This document shows positions 1-7,130 of a stretch of DNA of 13,050 bases, one piece after another; the first letter of the stretch is position 1; each line of letters opens with the position of its first letter. The position numbers were made by a program, and so were the translations under genes. The notes under the pieces were generated by a model. The model searched no databases. It saw nothing but the letters and a program-made list of their open reading frames with translations, and was not told the origin of the DNA. The stretch is from Firmicutes bacterium UBA3936 (GTDB taxonomy: Bacteria > Bacillota > Dethiobacteria > Dethiobacterales > Dethiobacteraceae). The DNA lies in the NCBI GenBank assembly GCA_002385745.1, contig DGEC01000086.1:1-13050 (forward strand). The letters are read 5' to 3'.

Positions 1-22
1 TCAGTGACTTTGTCTACAGTCT

Positions 23-49
23 GGTGTGATTTGAGCATCACACCTTTTT
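23..49 (+). terminator. Intrinsic terminator of an off-window plus-strand gene
   Basis: A perfect 8-bp stem (GGTGTGAT at 23-30, ATCACACC at 37-44) with a 6-nt loop is followed by five T residues at 45-49. The T tract lies only on the plus strand, so it should end a transcript entering from the left whose gene is not in the window. On the minus strand the same hairpin lacks a U tract and would be a poor terminator for gpr, which converges on it. Confidence 0.75.
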
Positions 50-69
50 ATGTACAGTACGTTTTACTG

Positions 70-1047
70 CTAATGCAGGTATTTCCCGGATTCTTCCCTG
101 TGAATGGCCGGGTGCAGGGCGGCATTAATACCCCCCGCCAGAAGCCTGGCCATATCTTCAACCAAAGTATCTATCTCCTTTGGTGTTACCATTAACCTTC
201 CTCCGTAGGGAGAAAGACTCTCGGCCATAACAGCTCTTTTATCCCCTTCGGCGATACTTTGCACAACTTTATAAACCGGGGAGTCAACTCCTGCTTCCTG
301 CATCATTAAATGGAGCAGCTGGCTCATCAGGTCATCGGCAATGGTTACGGCATCCACCACCGTCGGCACACCGATGGCAATTACAGGAATACCGATTATT
401 TCCCGGGAAATAGCCAGGCGCCTGTTCCCTACTCCCGAGCCCGGGGTAATTCCGCTGTCGGCTATTTGAATGGTTGTGTGCAGGCGTCTGAGGTTGCGGG
501 CAGCCAGGGCATCGACGGCAATCAGCAAGTCAGGTTGAACTTTTTCAATCAGGGCTTGGATTATTTCGCTTGTTTCCACTCCTGTAATCCCCAGCACACC
601 GGGGGCCAGCGCGCTTACAGGGCGGTAGCCTTCTCCCAGTGTTTCAGGTTCCAGGGCCAGGATATGCCTGGTCACCAGCAAATCTCTGACAACCCGCGGG
701 CCAAGGGCGTCAGGGGTAACATTCCAGTTTCCAAGTCCGATGACCAGCACCGACGAATCATCCCGCAAATTTGCCATGGCCAGCAGCTCTTTTGTAAACT
801 GGCGAGCAACGTTTTCCTGCAGTTCAGTGTTTTTTTGCCGCAGCCCCGGCACTTCCAGCGTGACGTAGCTACCCTGCTTTTTGCCCATGCGTTCCCCGGC
901 TTCCGCCGTTTCTATCCGTACCCGTGTAACCTGGATTTCGCCAAAATCTTCCGTCTCCATTGCCACGCCGGGGATCTCCTCAGGCACTTTGCCCAAAAGC
1001 ATTTCCCGGGCTTCAATGGCCAAATCGGTGCGCAGCAGACGACTCAT
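70..1047 (-). CDS. gpr: Germination protease GPR (spore protease, peptidase family A25)
   Basis: GPR starts degradation of the small acid-soluble proteins that coat DNA in the forespore, releasing amino acids during germination. It is made as an inactive zymogen in the developing spore. The 325-residue product carries the family signature throughout: RTDLA near the N terminus (residues 6-10), GLGNWNVTPDALGP at 104-117, the YRPVSALAPGVLGITG stretch at 141-156, AVDALAAR at 177-184, SGITPGSGVGN at 198-208, GVPTVVDAVTIA at 226-237 and MVTPKEID at 286-293. Asp113 and Asp179 match the spacing of the two aspartates (127 and 193) proposed as catalytic in the Bacillus megaterium enzyme. The start at 1047 has a GGGAGGG Shine-Dalgarno, and an in-frame stop lies just upstream. 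It follows the small membrane protein gene by 30 bp on the same strand, so they are probably cotranscribed. The segment before RTDLA is only five residues, shorter than the Bacillus propeptide. Confidence 0.97.
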   Translation of the reverse strand: MSRLLRTDLAIEAREMLLGKVPEEIPGVAMETEDFGEIQVTRVRIETAEAGERMGKKQGSYVTLEVPGLRQKNTELQENVARQFTKELLAMANLRDDSSVLVIGLGNWNVTPDALGPRVVRDLLVTRHILALEPETLGEGYRPVSALAPGVLGITGVETSEIIQALIEKVQPDLLIAVDALAARNLRRLHTTIQIADSGITPGSGVGNRRLAISREIIGIPVIAIGVPTVVDAVTIADDLMSQLLHLMMQEAGVDSPVYKVVQSIAEGDKRAVMAESLSPYGGRLMVTPKEIDTLVEDMARLLAGGINAALHPAIHREESGKYLH

Positions 1048-1077
1048 CGCCTTTTCCCTCCCAGACTATGTATGCCT

Positions 1078-1404
1078 CTAGCGCAGCTCCGTCGGCACAA
1101 AAGCATCGATAATACCAATAACCAGAGCAGCCAGGGCGGCGCCAAGGATAGTTACGCTCATTCCGGGAACAAGCCATTGTGCCACATAAATTACAACGGC
1201 CGATGTCACAAAGCCGACAATACCCCTGTTTTGCGGGGAAACCCTCTTGCCTAAAACACTTTCGGCAATAAATCCCAGCAAGGCAATAACAATTGCCGCA
1301 ATCAGGGCAACTGTGAATCCCATTTGCGCAAAACCCGGCAGCAAAAAGCTGACCAGCATCAAAACAATGGCGGAAACAATAAAACGGACAATCAATCCCA
1401 GCAT
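1078..1404 (-). CDS. Small four-helix membrane protein, phage holin 4 superfamily (YvlD-like)
   Basis: This is a 108-residue, almost wholly hydrophobic protein with four likely transmembrane segments (about residues 3-23, 29-47, 60-79 and 82-103). A short basic, polar loop sits between helices 2 and 3 (GKRVSPQNRG, about 52-61). Length and pattern fit the PF04020 group of chromosomal 'phage holin family' proteins such as Bacillus YvlD. These have no proven lytic role, and nothing phage-like lies nearby. The start at 1404 is preferred over the upstream in-frame ATG at 1431 because a near-perfect AAAGGAGGTGA sits 4 nt before it. The gene is 30 bp upstream of gpr, suggesting expression together with a spore protease. 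A role in sporulation membranes is only an inference. Confidence 0.8.
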   Translation of the reverse strand: MLGLIVRFIVSAIVLMLVSFLLPGFAQMGFTVALIAAIVIALLGFIAESVLGKRVSPQNRGIVGFVTSAVVIYVAQWLVPGMSVTILGAALAALVIGIIDAFVPTELR

Positions 1405-1408
1405 CCTC

Positions 1409-1419
1409 TCACCTCCTTT
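1409..1419 (-). promoter_or_regulatory. Strong ribosome binding site that fixes the membrane protein start
   Basis: AAAGGAGGTGA on the minus strand matches the 16S rRNA 3' end over 11 nt. Seven nucleotides lie between GGAGG and the ATG at 1404-1402. The upstream ATG at 1431 has no comparable site. Confidence 0.85.
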
Positions 1420-1504
1420 GTGCCGTTTCACGCATATAGCTTAACCAAACGGTCTTTTACTATACATATATCAACGGGGGATAACTGTAAAAACAGGCGG
1501 GCTG

Positions 1505-1553
1505 CATAAAAAACCCGGCAGGGAATGTCAGAGGCTGCCGGAATGCCTGCCGG
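1505..1553 (-). terminator. Minus-strand intrinsic terminator or attenuator upstream of the membrane protein-gpr pair
   Basis: Read on the minus strand, CCGGCAGG (1553-1546) pairs with CCTGCCGG (1522-1515), and the second arm runs into a GTTTTTTAT tract. An internal CCGGCAG at 1541-1535 can form an alternative 7-bp stem with CTGCCGG at 1521-1515. No minus-strand gene lies immediately upstream. It may catch read-through from holA across rpsT, act as a leader attenuator for the downstream pair, or end an unseen small RNA. Confidence 0.6.
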
Positions 1554-1786
1554 TTGATATAAAAGTTCAATCCATGAAAAACTATCAGACAGGTTATTTG
1601 TCTATTAGAAACCGTTATCAGGTTTTAAAAAATAAAGCTGCGTTGCTGTTTGGCTTTGAAAATGGGAAGCTTACGCCATTTTCTCTCCAAAGAATAAAAA
1701 TTTTGCGAAAAAGACGAAAGCGATTGCCTAAAACCAATTGCAGGGAGTTTTTGCTCTCCGGCAAAAGACAGCTTCTGCACAATTTG

Positions 1787-1815
1787 TTGCATTTTAAAAG
1801 GACACATGGTAAAAT
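1787..1815 (+). promoter_or_regulatory. Sigma-A type promoter for rpsT
   Basis: TTGCAT (1787-1792) and TAAAAT (1810-1815) are separated by 17 nt. A TG one base before the -10 box (1807-1808) makes an extended -10. The predicted transcript starts near 1822, giving a leader of about 38 nt before rpsT with AAGGAGGTGA just upstream of the start codon. Confidence 0.7.
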
Positions 1816-1859
1816 TGGTTTGTCCTCTCATGTGACCGGCTCCATAAGGAGGTGAACGT

Positions 1860-2141
1860 ATGGCCAATACCAGGCAAGCAAAAAAGCGCATACGGATAAC
1901 CGCTAAGCGGACGCTGCGCAACCGCCAGGTTAAGAGCAGGGTTAAAACGGCTGTCCGCAGGTTTAATGATACATTGGCCCAGGAAGACCTGGAATCTGCA
2001 GGGGAAAAATTGAGACTGGCAGTCAAAATGCTGGATAAAGCAGTCAGCAAAGGCGTTTTGCATAAAAACGCGGCTTCCCGTAAAAAATCCCGCCTGGCAA
2101 GGCGCTACAACGATGCACTGGCCCAGGCGGAAGGCGAATAA
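1860..2141 (+). CDS. rpsT: 30S ribosomal protein S20
   Basis: S20 is a primary 16S rRNA-binding protein of the small subunit. The 93-residue product has the typical opening MANTRQAKKRIR, a very basic first helix (RTLRNRQVKSRVKTAVRRF), the central KAVSKGVLHKNAASRKKSRLARR motif region at about 61-82, and a length normal for bacterial S20. The ATG at 1860 has an excellent AAGGAGGTGA site. It is transcribed alone, with its own promoter and terminator, between minus-strand genes. Its position between holA and gpr is the usual one in Gram-positive bacteria. Confidence 0.98.
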   Translation: MANTRQAKKRIRITAKRTLRNRQVKSRVKTAVRRFNDTLAQEDLESAGEKLRLAVKMLDKAVSKGVLHKNAASRKKSRLARRYNDALAQAEGE

Positions 2142-2162
2142 GAAAGGAATCTTTTTACTCTG

Positions 2163-2191
2163 ACACCAATCGTTATGATTGGTGTTTTTTT
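2163..2191 (+). terminator. rpsT intrinsic terminator
   Basis: A perfect 9-bp stem (ACACCAATC at 2163-2171, GATTGGTGT at 2177-2185) with a GTTAT loop is followed by a T run through 2191. The run lies only on the plus side, so the convergent holA transcript has no clear intrinsic stop here. Confidence 0.93.
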
Positions 2192-2220
2192 ATCTGCCGC
2201 CGGGAGAACAATGCTTTGGT

Positions 2221-3240
2221 TCAGTTGCCCAAGGCGACAAGCAGTGTTTCCAGGGCCAGCACCGGTTCTATTCTGCCTCCCTTGATGTCCGATTCACACT
2301 GGACCAGCATTTCAACAGCCCTTTTTAGGCGGGCTTGATCGGTCTTTTTCAGCTGGAGCAGCAGCTGCTCCGCGGCATAGGGGTGAATTTTTAGGGCACG
2401 GGCCAGGTTCTTTTCTCCCGAGGACAGGAGGTCGCGCCCCTCGCTTAAAAGGCGAAACTGCCTGACAAGCATTGCAAGGATCCTGAGCGGCGGTTCGCCT
2501 GCCGCCAGCAAATCCTTTAGATAAAGCAGGGCTTCAGCCGTCCGCCCGTAAACGGCTGCGTCAGTCAGGGCAAAAATGTTGGCTTGCGGGGAAGGCACAG
2601 TTACTTCCAGGATGCTCCCTTTGTCAATCACCTTTTCCCGCCCGAGATAAACCAACAGTTTTTCCAGCTCCATGGCAAGATTGCGCAAATCGTCGCCGGC
2701 GCGTGACAAAAAAACATCCAAAGCTCCCGGGGCGAATCTTCCGCCCATTTTTGCAGCCCTCTCCTGCACCCATTTTTTCAGGGCGGCCGTTTTCAGGGGA
2801 TCAAAACGGTAGACTGCACCTTTAGCCCGCAGCTTTTTTACCGCTTTCAAAGCGGGAAGAATTTCGCGGGCGCAAAAAACAATGCAAGAACTGCCGTTTT
2901 GCTCTGCCGCCGCGAGCTTTTCCAGATCATCCGTATCCCGCTCGTCGCGCTCTTTGCTGAAATACGGCGCATCGTCCACAATAAGCAAACGTTTTTCACT
3001 GAAAAGTGACGGGGTATTTGCCATGGAGACAATCTCCCGGACAGTTGTACTTGAGCCGCCCACCCGGATGCAGCCGTCATCCCGGATTCCCCGGGGAAGC
3101 AAAGCGTCTGCCAGGCTCTCCACGGCTTCTGCCAGCAAAAATTCTTCACGGCCGTAAAAGATATAGACGGGCCGTACTTTGCCCGCCTGAAGTTCATGCT
3201 GCAAGCGCCGGTAATCTTCCTCGTTTCTTCTTTCCCGCAT
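2221..3240 (-). CDS. holA: DNA polymerase III delta subunit (clamp loader)
   Basis: Delta opens the beta sliding clamp within the clamp-loader complex at the replication fork. The 339-residue product has the HolA layout. Near the N terminus is the beta-binding AAA-like domain with GKVRPVYIFYGREEFLL (20-36) and SLFSEKRLLIVDD (78-90). A lid region follows, with the C-terminal collar domain carrying GEPPLRILAMLVRQFRLL (248-265), LKIHPYAAEQLL (283-294) and DIKGGRIEPVLALETLLV (318-335). I chose the ATG at 3240, giving a normal family length. An in-frame GTG at 3279 would add 13 residues but has no well-spaced ribosome binding site, although both remain possible. It lies 63 bp downstream of the GH57 gene on the same strand and probably shares its transcript. 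Confidence 0.95.
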   Translation of the reverse strand: MRERRNEEDYRRLQHELQAGKVRPVYIFYGREEFLLAEAVESLADALLPRGIRDDGCIRVGGSSTTVREIVSMANTPSLFSEKRLLIVDDAPYFSKERDERDTDDLEKLAAAEQNGSSCIVFCAREILPALKAVKKLRAKGAVYRFDPLKTAALKKWVQERAAKMGGRFAPGALDVFLSRAGDDLRNLAMELEKLLVYLGREKVIDKGSILEVTVPSPQANIFALTDAAVYGRTAEALLYLKDLLAAGEPPLRILAMLVRQFRLLSEGRDLLSSGEKNLARALKIHPYAAEQLLLQLKKTDQARLKRAVEMLVQCESDIKGGRIEPVLALETLLVALGN

Positions 3241-3244
3241 CCTT

Positions 3245-3250
3245 ATCACC
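3245..3250 (-). promoter_or_regulatory. Ribosome binding site supporting the holA ATG start
   Basis: GGTGAT on the minus strand matches the downstream part of the anti-Shine-Dalgarno complement (AGGAGGTGAT). With that alignment the effective spacing to the ATG at 3240 is about 8 nt. It is weaker than the sites of neighbouring genes. Confidence 0.45.
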
Positions 3251-3303
3251 GGTAAAAGGTTTTGTATGTATTGTTCCACAAAAGAGGCTTATTTCCTTCC
3301 CCT

Positions 3304-5013
3304 TCAACCTTCCCTGCCGTAATTTCCCTGTACCATGGCCGTCGGGCCTGCAAGCGGGTCTTCTGTCCAGGCCGCTTCCCCGTGCCCCGGTTGAATAACG
3401 GGCTCGTACAGGTCAGGCGGCACGGGGCTCTGGCACTCCAGGTAAACATTTATTAGGTGCTTGCGGAAAAGGGCTTCAAAGGGCGCCGCCAGGTAGTAAG
3501 GCATGCTGTCAACCCACCAGGTATAGTCGCTGCCTTCGGCAATCAGCAGGTTTTCCCATGCTTTCTGCCACTGCTCCAAAGGCACCCTGCCCCTTGCCCT
3601 ATCCAGTTCACGGCGGGCATTAAGCAGCAGACCCCAGAGCCTGTTTTTGCCGGCGCTACCGATCCAGCGGGTCAGGCTGTGCGCCACCCAGGAGCCGGTA
3701 TGCAGCTTTTCAAGACGGCGCCGCGGCGGGTGGGCGGACAGGAACTCGGAAACAGTCACGGTCTGCAATTCCTCATCTGCCGACAGGCGGCTGTACAGTT
3801 TGGACAGGAACTTGTTTTTATCACCGGGATACCACTCCCAGGCATTCTCACCGTCCAAAGCCAGCGTCACAAGATGGGGCTCGCCGGTGGAGGCCAGCGA
3901 CTCCCTGATTTTATGCAAACGGCTTATCAGGTCGTCAACGGCATGGTCAATATTCATCTGGTGATAAACAAAACCAATGCGGTCGGACAAATGGTGGTCC
4001 CGGAATATTATGGCGATTTCCGCACCGGGCTCCCCGAACAGGTAGGGGCGGTATAATTCACTCCCGTTTAAAACATGGCCGCTATAATCCCGGTAAAACT
4101 CTATATTCAAGGATCTGGCGAGAATATCCTCATCCGATATTGTCCAGGCAAAGCCGTGTTCGGAAAAAAGGGCAAGGGTTTCAGGGCTGACGGCCTGTTC
4201 AGGCGGCCAGATGCCCCGGGGATTGTGCCCGAAATACCGGCGGTACTGGGCGGCTGCCATGACAACCTGTTTTGCCGCATCTTCCGGGTAGGAATAGCTC
4301 TCAGGTAGCGCCAGGCCCGGGGAGGCGCGCAAAGCGCTGCGGCTGTCTATGATAAGCGGCATTATGGGATGGTAAAAGGGTGTTGTTATAATCTCAATCT
4401 GGCCCCTGGCGGCCAGTTCCCTGTGAACGGGGATCACCTTTGTCATAATCTCCCGCTGTTTTGCCAACACAAGCCTTTTGTCCTCTTCAGTAAAATTTTC
4501 CCCCTTTGACTGCAGGCGGCTGAGTTCTTCATCCTCTGCGCGCACCTGCGGGTCTATCCAGGTTAAATTAAACCAGACCTGCAAATCAAGATAATCCTGC
4601 CCGGTAAAAAGCGCCAGCGCTTCCGCAGCCGTCTCGGGCTCCCGGCGGCGCCCCTGCTTATCCAGAAGCTGCCGGTAGCGCGGCCAGAGGGCTATTACCC
4701 GCTCCCAATGAATGTCAAAATAATGCTGCAGCAAAAAATGCTTTTCCCCTTCGGTCAGGTCCTTTACCGGCTTGGCCGCCCGCAGGTAATAATCTTCTGC
4801 ACCCTGCAGGTAATCCTCCAGCTGCGTCAAAAGCGAAGGCGTCAGGTTAAAGGTTTGTCTTATCCGGGGATAATCCTCAAGCAGCGCCGCCATCCGGTAA
4901 TAATCCTTGGCGGCATGCAAGCGGACCCAGGGCATTATGTATTCTTTTTTTGTCCTGTCGCAATAGTAGGGCTGGTGCTGGTTCCAGACAAAGGCGATAT
5001 AAAGAGGCTTCAT
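3304..5013 (-). CDS. GH57 glycoside hydrolase, alpha-amylase/amylopullulanase type (COG1449)
   Basis: This is a predicted cytoplasmic alpha-glucan-acting enzyme of 569 residues with no signal peptide. The five GH57 conserved regions can be placed: NQHQPYY (11-17), GQIEIITTPFYHPI (204-217), GIWPPEQAVS (267-276) with the likely nucleophile Glu272, LALDGENAWEWYP (384-396) with the likely acid/base Asp387, and AEGSDYTWWVD (492-502). The last motif is typical of the COG1449 amylase/pullulanase branch rather than branching enzymes. Exact bond specificity (1,4 hydrolysis, debranching or transfer) cannot be read from sequence. The start at 5013 has GGGAGGG six bases upstream and lies 2 bp after the stop of the glucanotransferase gene, so the pair is translationally coupled. 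The longer frame to 5067 would overlap that gene and is rejected. Confidence 0.9.
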   Translation of the reverse strand: MKPLYIAFVWNQHQPYYCDRTKKEYIMPWVRLHAAKDYYRMAALLEDYPRIRQTFNLTPSLLTQLEDYLQGAEDYYLRAAKPVKDLTEGEKHFLLQHYFDIHWERVIALWPRYRQLLDKQGRRREPETAAEALALFTGQDYLDLQVWFNLTWIDPQVRAEDEELSRLQSKGENFTEEDKRLVLAKQREIMTKVIPVHRELAARGQIEIITTPFYHPIMPLIIDSRSALRASPGLALPESYSYPEDAAKQVVMAAAQYRRYFGHNPRGIWPPEQAVSPETLALFSEHGFAWTISDEDILARSLNIEFYRDYSGHVLNGSELYRPYLFGEPGAEIAIIFRDHHLSDRIGFVYHQMNIDHAVDDLISRLHKIRESLASTGEPHLVTLALDGENAWEWYPGDKNKFLSKLYSRLSADEELQTVTVSEFLSAHPPRRRLEKLHTGSWVAHSLTRWIGSAGKNRLWGLLLNARRELDRARGRVPLEQWQKAWENLLIAEGSDYTWWVDSMPYYLAAPFEALFRKHLINVYLECQSPVPPDLYEPVIQPGHGEAAWTEDPLAGPTAMVQGNYGREG

Positions 5014-5015
5014 TT

Positions 5016-7073
5016 TTATCCCTCCCGGACCAGTTCTGTAATGGACTGCGTGAAAGTTACCGCCCAAGGGGTATTGGGCAGCAGCCGGACATCCCAGGCA
5101 AAAAGCAGTGTGGAACCCTGGTAGTTCCGCTCCATGCCCTCCTCCGAGCGGGAAACGGATTGCAGGGGCATGCGCCAGACAGTTGTCGGGCGGTCAAAGC
5201 GGAAATTGCAGGAGAGCCCCTGCCATTCATCGACCATGCCAAACTGCCCCAGGCCTTTCAGGCAGCCCTGGGAAGAAAGGCTGCGGTCCCGCAGGCCACC
5301 GCCGCCGGCAGTATAATAGCGTCCGGGAGAATGACCGGCTAAAAAATTAATGTTAAACTCCACGGCAAACAAAAGGTCAAAGGCTTCCTTCTCCCGGGAA
5401 AGCAGCTGGTAGTCGCAGGCAAGCTCATTTTTCTTTGGCTGATGCGAAACTGTTTTTTTCAAAAGTACAAGTCTTTTTTTGCCGTTAAGCTGTATACTGC
5501 CTTCCCGGGCCATGACAACGACGGCGCTGTCTTCCGCCTTTGCCTGTAGCAGCCGGTAGGGGGCTGTCACAAACCCGCCGGTATCATGCTTTTCACAGTT
5601 GAAATTCCGCAAACTCTTGCCGCGGGGGAAAAAATGGTCAAGCAGGGAGGCGCGGCGGTAGCTGTCATAAGAGAGAAGCTGCTCCAGCCCCGTCTCTTTG
5701 ACCCGTTTAATATGGTGAATTGACTGGGCCTCTTCATCCGCGCACAAGCCTTCCGCCTGCTCGAAAAGGTCGCAGTGATAGGCTTCCTTTTGGCGGGTAA
5801 GCACATCCAGCAGGTTAAAGCGGCGCGGCTTAAAGTCCAGCTCAAGCAGGGCCCCTCCCTGTTCCGGAGCCAGCATGAAGCTTATCCCGGGGCTGCTGAC
5901 AACTATCTCCTTTTTCCCGTCATAATCAAAATCAAAATGTTTCATTTCCAGCCACTCATCTTCCTTGTGCAAGGCACGGTCGGCCAGGTCTTCGGCGGCT
6001 ATCAGGCGGCTGTAGAGGGCGGAGCGCAAAAAGTTCAAATACAGGCCGCCGAAAATTCCGTGCCAGTAAGCACAGTTGCACTGCCCGGCCCATAAATATT
6101 CCCGGGCTTCCTTTTTTTGCGGCCCGTCAGCCATCCGCCGCACTTTCTCCCTCACATAAAGCATTTTTTTATGCAGGTGATTGCTTTCCGGGTAGCGGAC
6201 AAAATAATTGCGCCAAAAACCGCCGGACCATTCCATCATTTCCCGGTAGGAGCAGGCAGGTAGGTAAACACGGCCGGCCGGCGCAAAGCCGGCCAAAAAC
6301 TCGGAAAAGGTAACTGTTTTCAGCCAGGAGCTGTTTTCAGAAAGCAGCTTGAAAAAACGCCGCAGCCATTTCTTTTCGTAAACATGCTTAGCCGTTCCCG
6401 GCCAGGAACCGAATTTTTCCCCGTCATCGGCCAGAACAACAACCCTGTCTCCCTCTTCATTTGCCATCTTGGCAAGGTAACCCACCGTTTCCTCCGGCTC
6501 GGCAAAGGGTATCAGGTAGCGCAGCTTTTCGCTGATGGGGAAAATAAAAAGTCTTCTGCCTTCTTCTTCCGTCAGGTAATAATGGAGCAACTGTTCCTCT
6601 GTGAAGCCGGCCTTGCGGAAATGGCTGTCGTCCAGAACGGTGTAGCTGATGCCCGCTTCCGCCAGGGGCCGGGCAAGGTGGGGTTCCCAGACGCGTTCAG
6701 CCAGCCAGGCTCCCTTTGCCTGCACATGAAAGTTTTCCTGCAGGAAGCGGCTCATTTTTTTAATTTGGCCTATTTTGTCCTCATCTGGAATCATGACCAG
6801 AATCGGTTCGTAGAAGGCGCCGCCCAGAAGTTCCAGCCGGCCGGATGAAGTCAGTTCCCTTAAACGGGCAAGAAATGAAGGTTTGTTTTCCTGCAGCCAG
6901 CGCAGCAGCGTTCCTGAATAATGCTGGACAACTTTTATTTCCGGGAAGTCTTCCAGCACACCGATGAAAGGCTCATAAGCCGTCTGAAAGGTTTTCCGAA
7001 ATACATCGTCAAAATTGCCTTCCGGCTGGTGGTTGTGCAGTGCCAGAATAAAATGGATTGTATTTTGCGCCAT
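5016..7073 (-). CDS. GH57 4-alpha-glucanotransferase (Thermococcus litoralis type)
   Basis: This 685-residue protein is predicted to move alpha-1,4-glucan segments between chains (disproportionation, EC 2.4.1.25) in the cytoplasm. GH57 motifs are complete: HNHQPEGNF (13-21), GRLELLGGAFYEPIL (78-92), GAWLAERVWEP (121-131) with nucleophile Glu126, VLADDGEKFGSWPGT (213-227) with the acid/base Asp at 216/217, and CAYWHGIFGGLYLNFLR (334-350). The T. litoralis enzyme uses Glu123 and Asp214, nearly the same positions. After the barrel come regions fitting DUF1925 (about 270-370) and the beta-rich DUF1926 (about 380-680), which confirms the subfamily and full length. The start at 7073 has an AAGGGGG site with 10-nt spacing. 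It lies 57 bp after the glycosyltransferase gene and 2 bp before the next GH57 gene. Some family members also show amylase activity. Confidence 0.93.
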   Translation of the reverse strand: MAQNTIHFILALHNHQPEGNFDDVFRKTFQTAYEPFIGVLEDFPEIKVVQHYSGTLLRWLQENKPSFLARLRELTSSGRLELLGGAFYEPILVMIPDEDKIGQIKKMSRFLQENFHVQAKGAWLAERVWEPHLARPLAEAGISYTVLDDSHFRKAGFTEEQLLHYYLTEEEGRRLFIFPISEKLRYLIPFAEPEETVGYLAKMANEEGDRVVVLADDGEKFGSWPGTAKHVYEKKWLRRFFKLLSENSSWLKTVTFSEFLAGFAPAGRVYLPACSYREMMEWSGGFWRNYFVRYPESNHLHKKMLYVREKVRRMADGPQKKEAREYLWAGQCNCAYWHGIFGGLYLNFLRSALYSRLIAAEDLADRALHKEDEWLEMKHFDFDYDGKKEIVVSSPGISFMLAPEQGGALLELDFKPRRFNLLDVLTRQKEAYHCDLFEQAEGLCADEEAQSIHHIKRVKETGLEQLLSYDSYRRASLLDHFFPRGKSLRNFNCEKHDTGGFVTAPYRLLQAKAEDSAVVVMAREGSIQLNGKKRLVLLKKTVSHQPKKNELACDYQLLSREKEAFDLLFAVEFNINFLAGHSPGRYYTAGGGGLRDRSLSSQGCLKGLGQFGMVDEWQGLSCNFRFDRPTTVWRMPLQSVSRSEEGMERNYQGSTLLFAWDVRLLPNTPWAVTFTQSITELVREG
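5020..5026 (-). promoter_or_regulatory. Ribosome binding site deciding the second GH57 start
   Basis: GGGAGGG on the minus strand, 6 nt before the ATG at 5013, lies inside the last codons of the glucanotransferase gene. This points to translational coupling. Confidence 0.8.
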
Positions 7074-7130
7074 AGAATTAAAACCCCCTTGCCTGCACCC
7101 CGGCTTCTCTTTTTGCCGGATTTCCGCTCA

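Larger units (their letters stand above)
1432..1859. other. Intergenic region between membrane protein gene and rpsT
   Basis: These 428 bp separate divergent genes. They hold a minus-strand hairpin terminator at 1505-1553 and the rpsT promoter at 1787-1815. On the minus strand, about 1434-1500 must contain a start site for the membrane protein-gpr transcript if the terminator acts. A GTATA element at about 1463-1467 recalls forespore sigma factor -35 boxes, but no matching -10 at the right spacing is convincing. A 93-codon open frame (1574-1855, plus) has no ribosome binding site and no recognisable homology. The stretch about 1560-1786 is AT-rich and shows nothing else I can support. Confidence 0.6.

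Noticed and set aside
310..1254. 314-codon plus-strand open frame opposite gpr and the membrane protein gene
   Set aside because: It lies antisense to two well-supported genes, has no ribosome binding site, and has a Cys/His/Gln-rich composition typical of a shadow frame.
1078..1404. Prophage remnant, because the membrane protein belongs to a 'phage holin' family
   Set aside because: No endolysin, integrase or structural gene is nearby, and chromosomal YvlD-like proteins of this family are common.
1574..1855. 93-codon basic plus-strand frame just before rpsT
   Set aside because: It has no Shine-Dalgarno, no recognisable family and a low-complexity Lys/Arg composition, and it runs across the rpsT promoter.
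1625..2050. 141-codon minus-strand frame overlapping rpsT
   Set aside because: It is mostly antisense to rpsT, with no ribosome binding site or protein-like pattern.
3457..4056. 199-codon plus-strand frame opposite the GH57 gene
   Set aside because: It is a shadow of a GH57 gene that has all its motifs.
7100..7119. CCGGC/GCCGG hairpin between the glycosyltransferase and glucanotransferase genes
   Set aside because: The stem is only 5 bp with a 10-nt loop and no T tract on either strand, so it is not a terminator.
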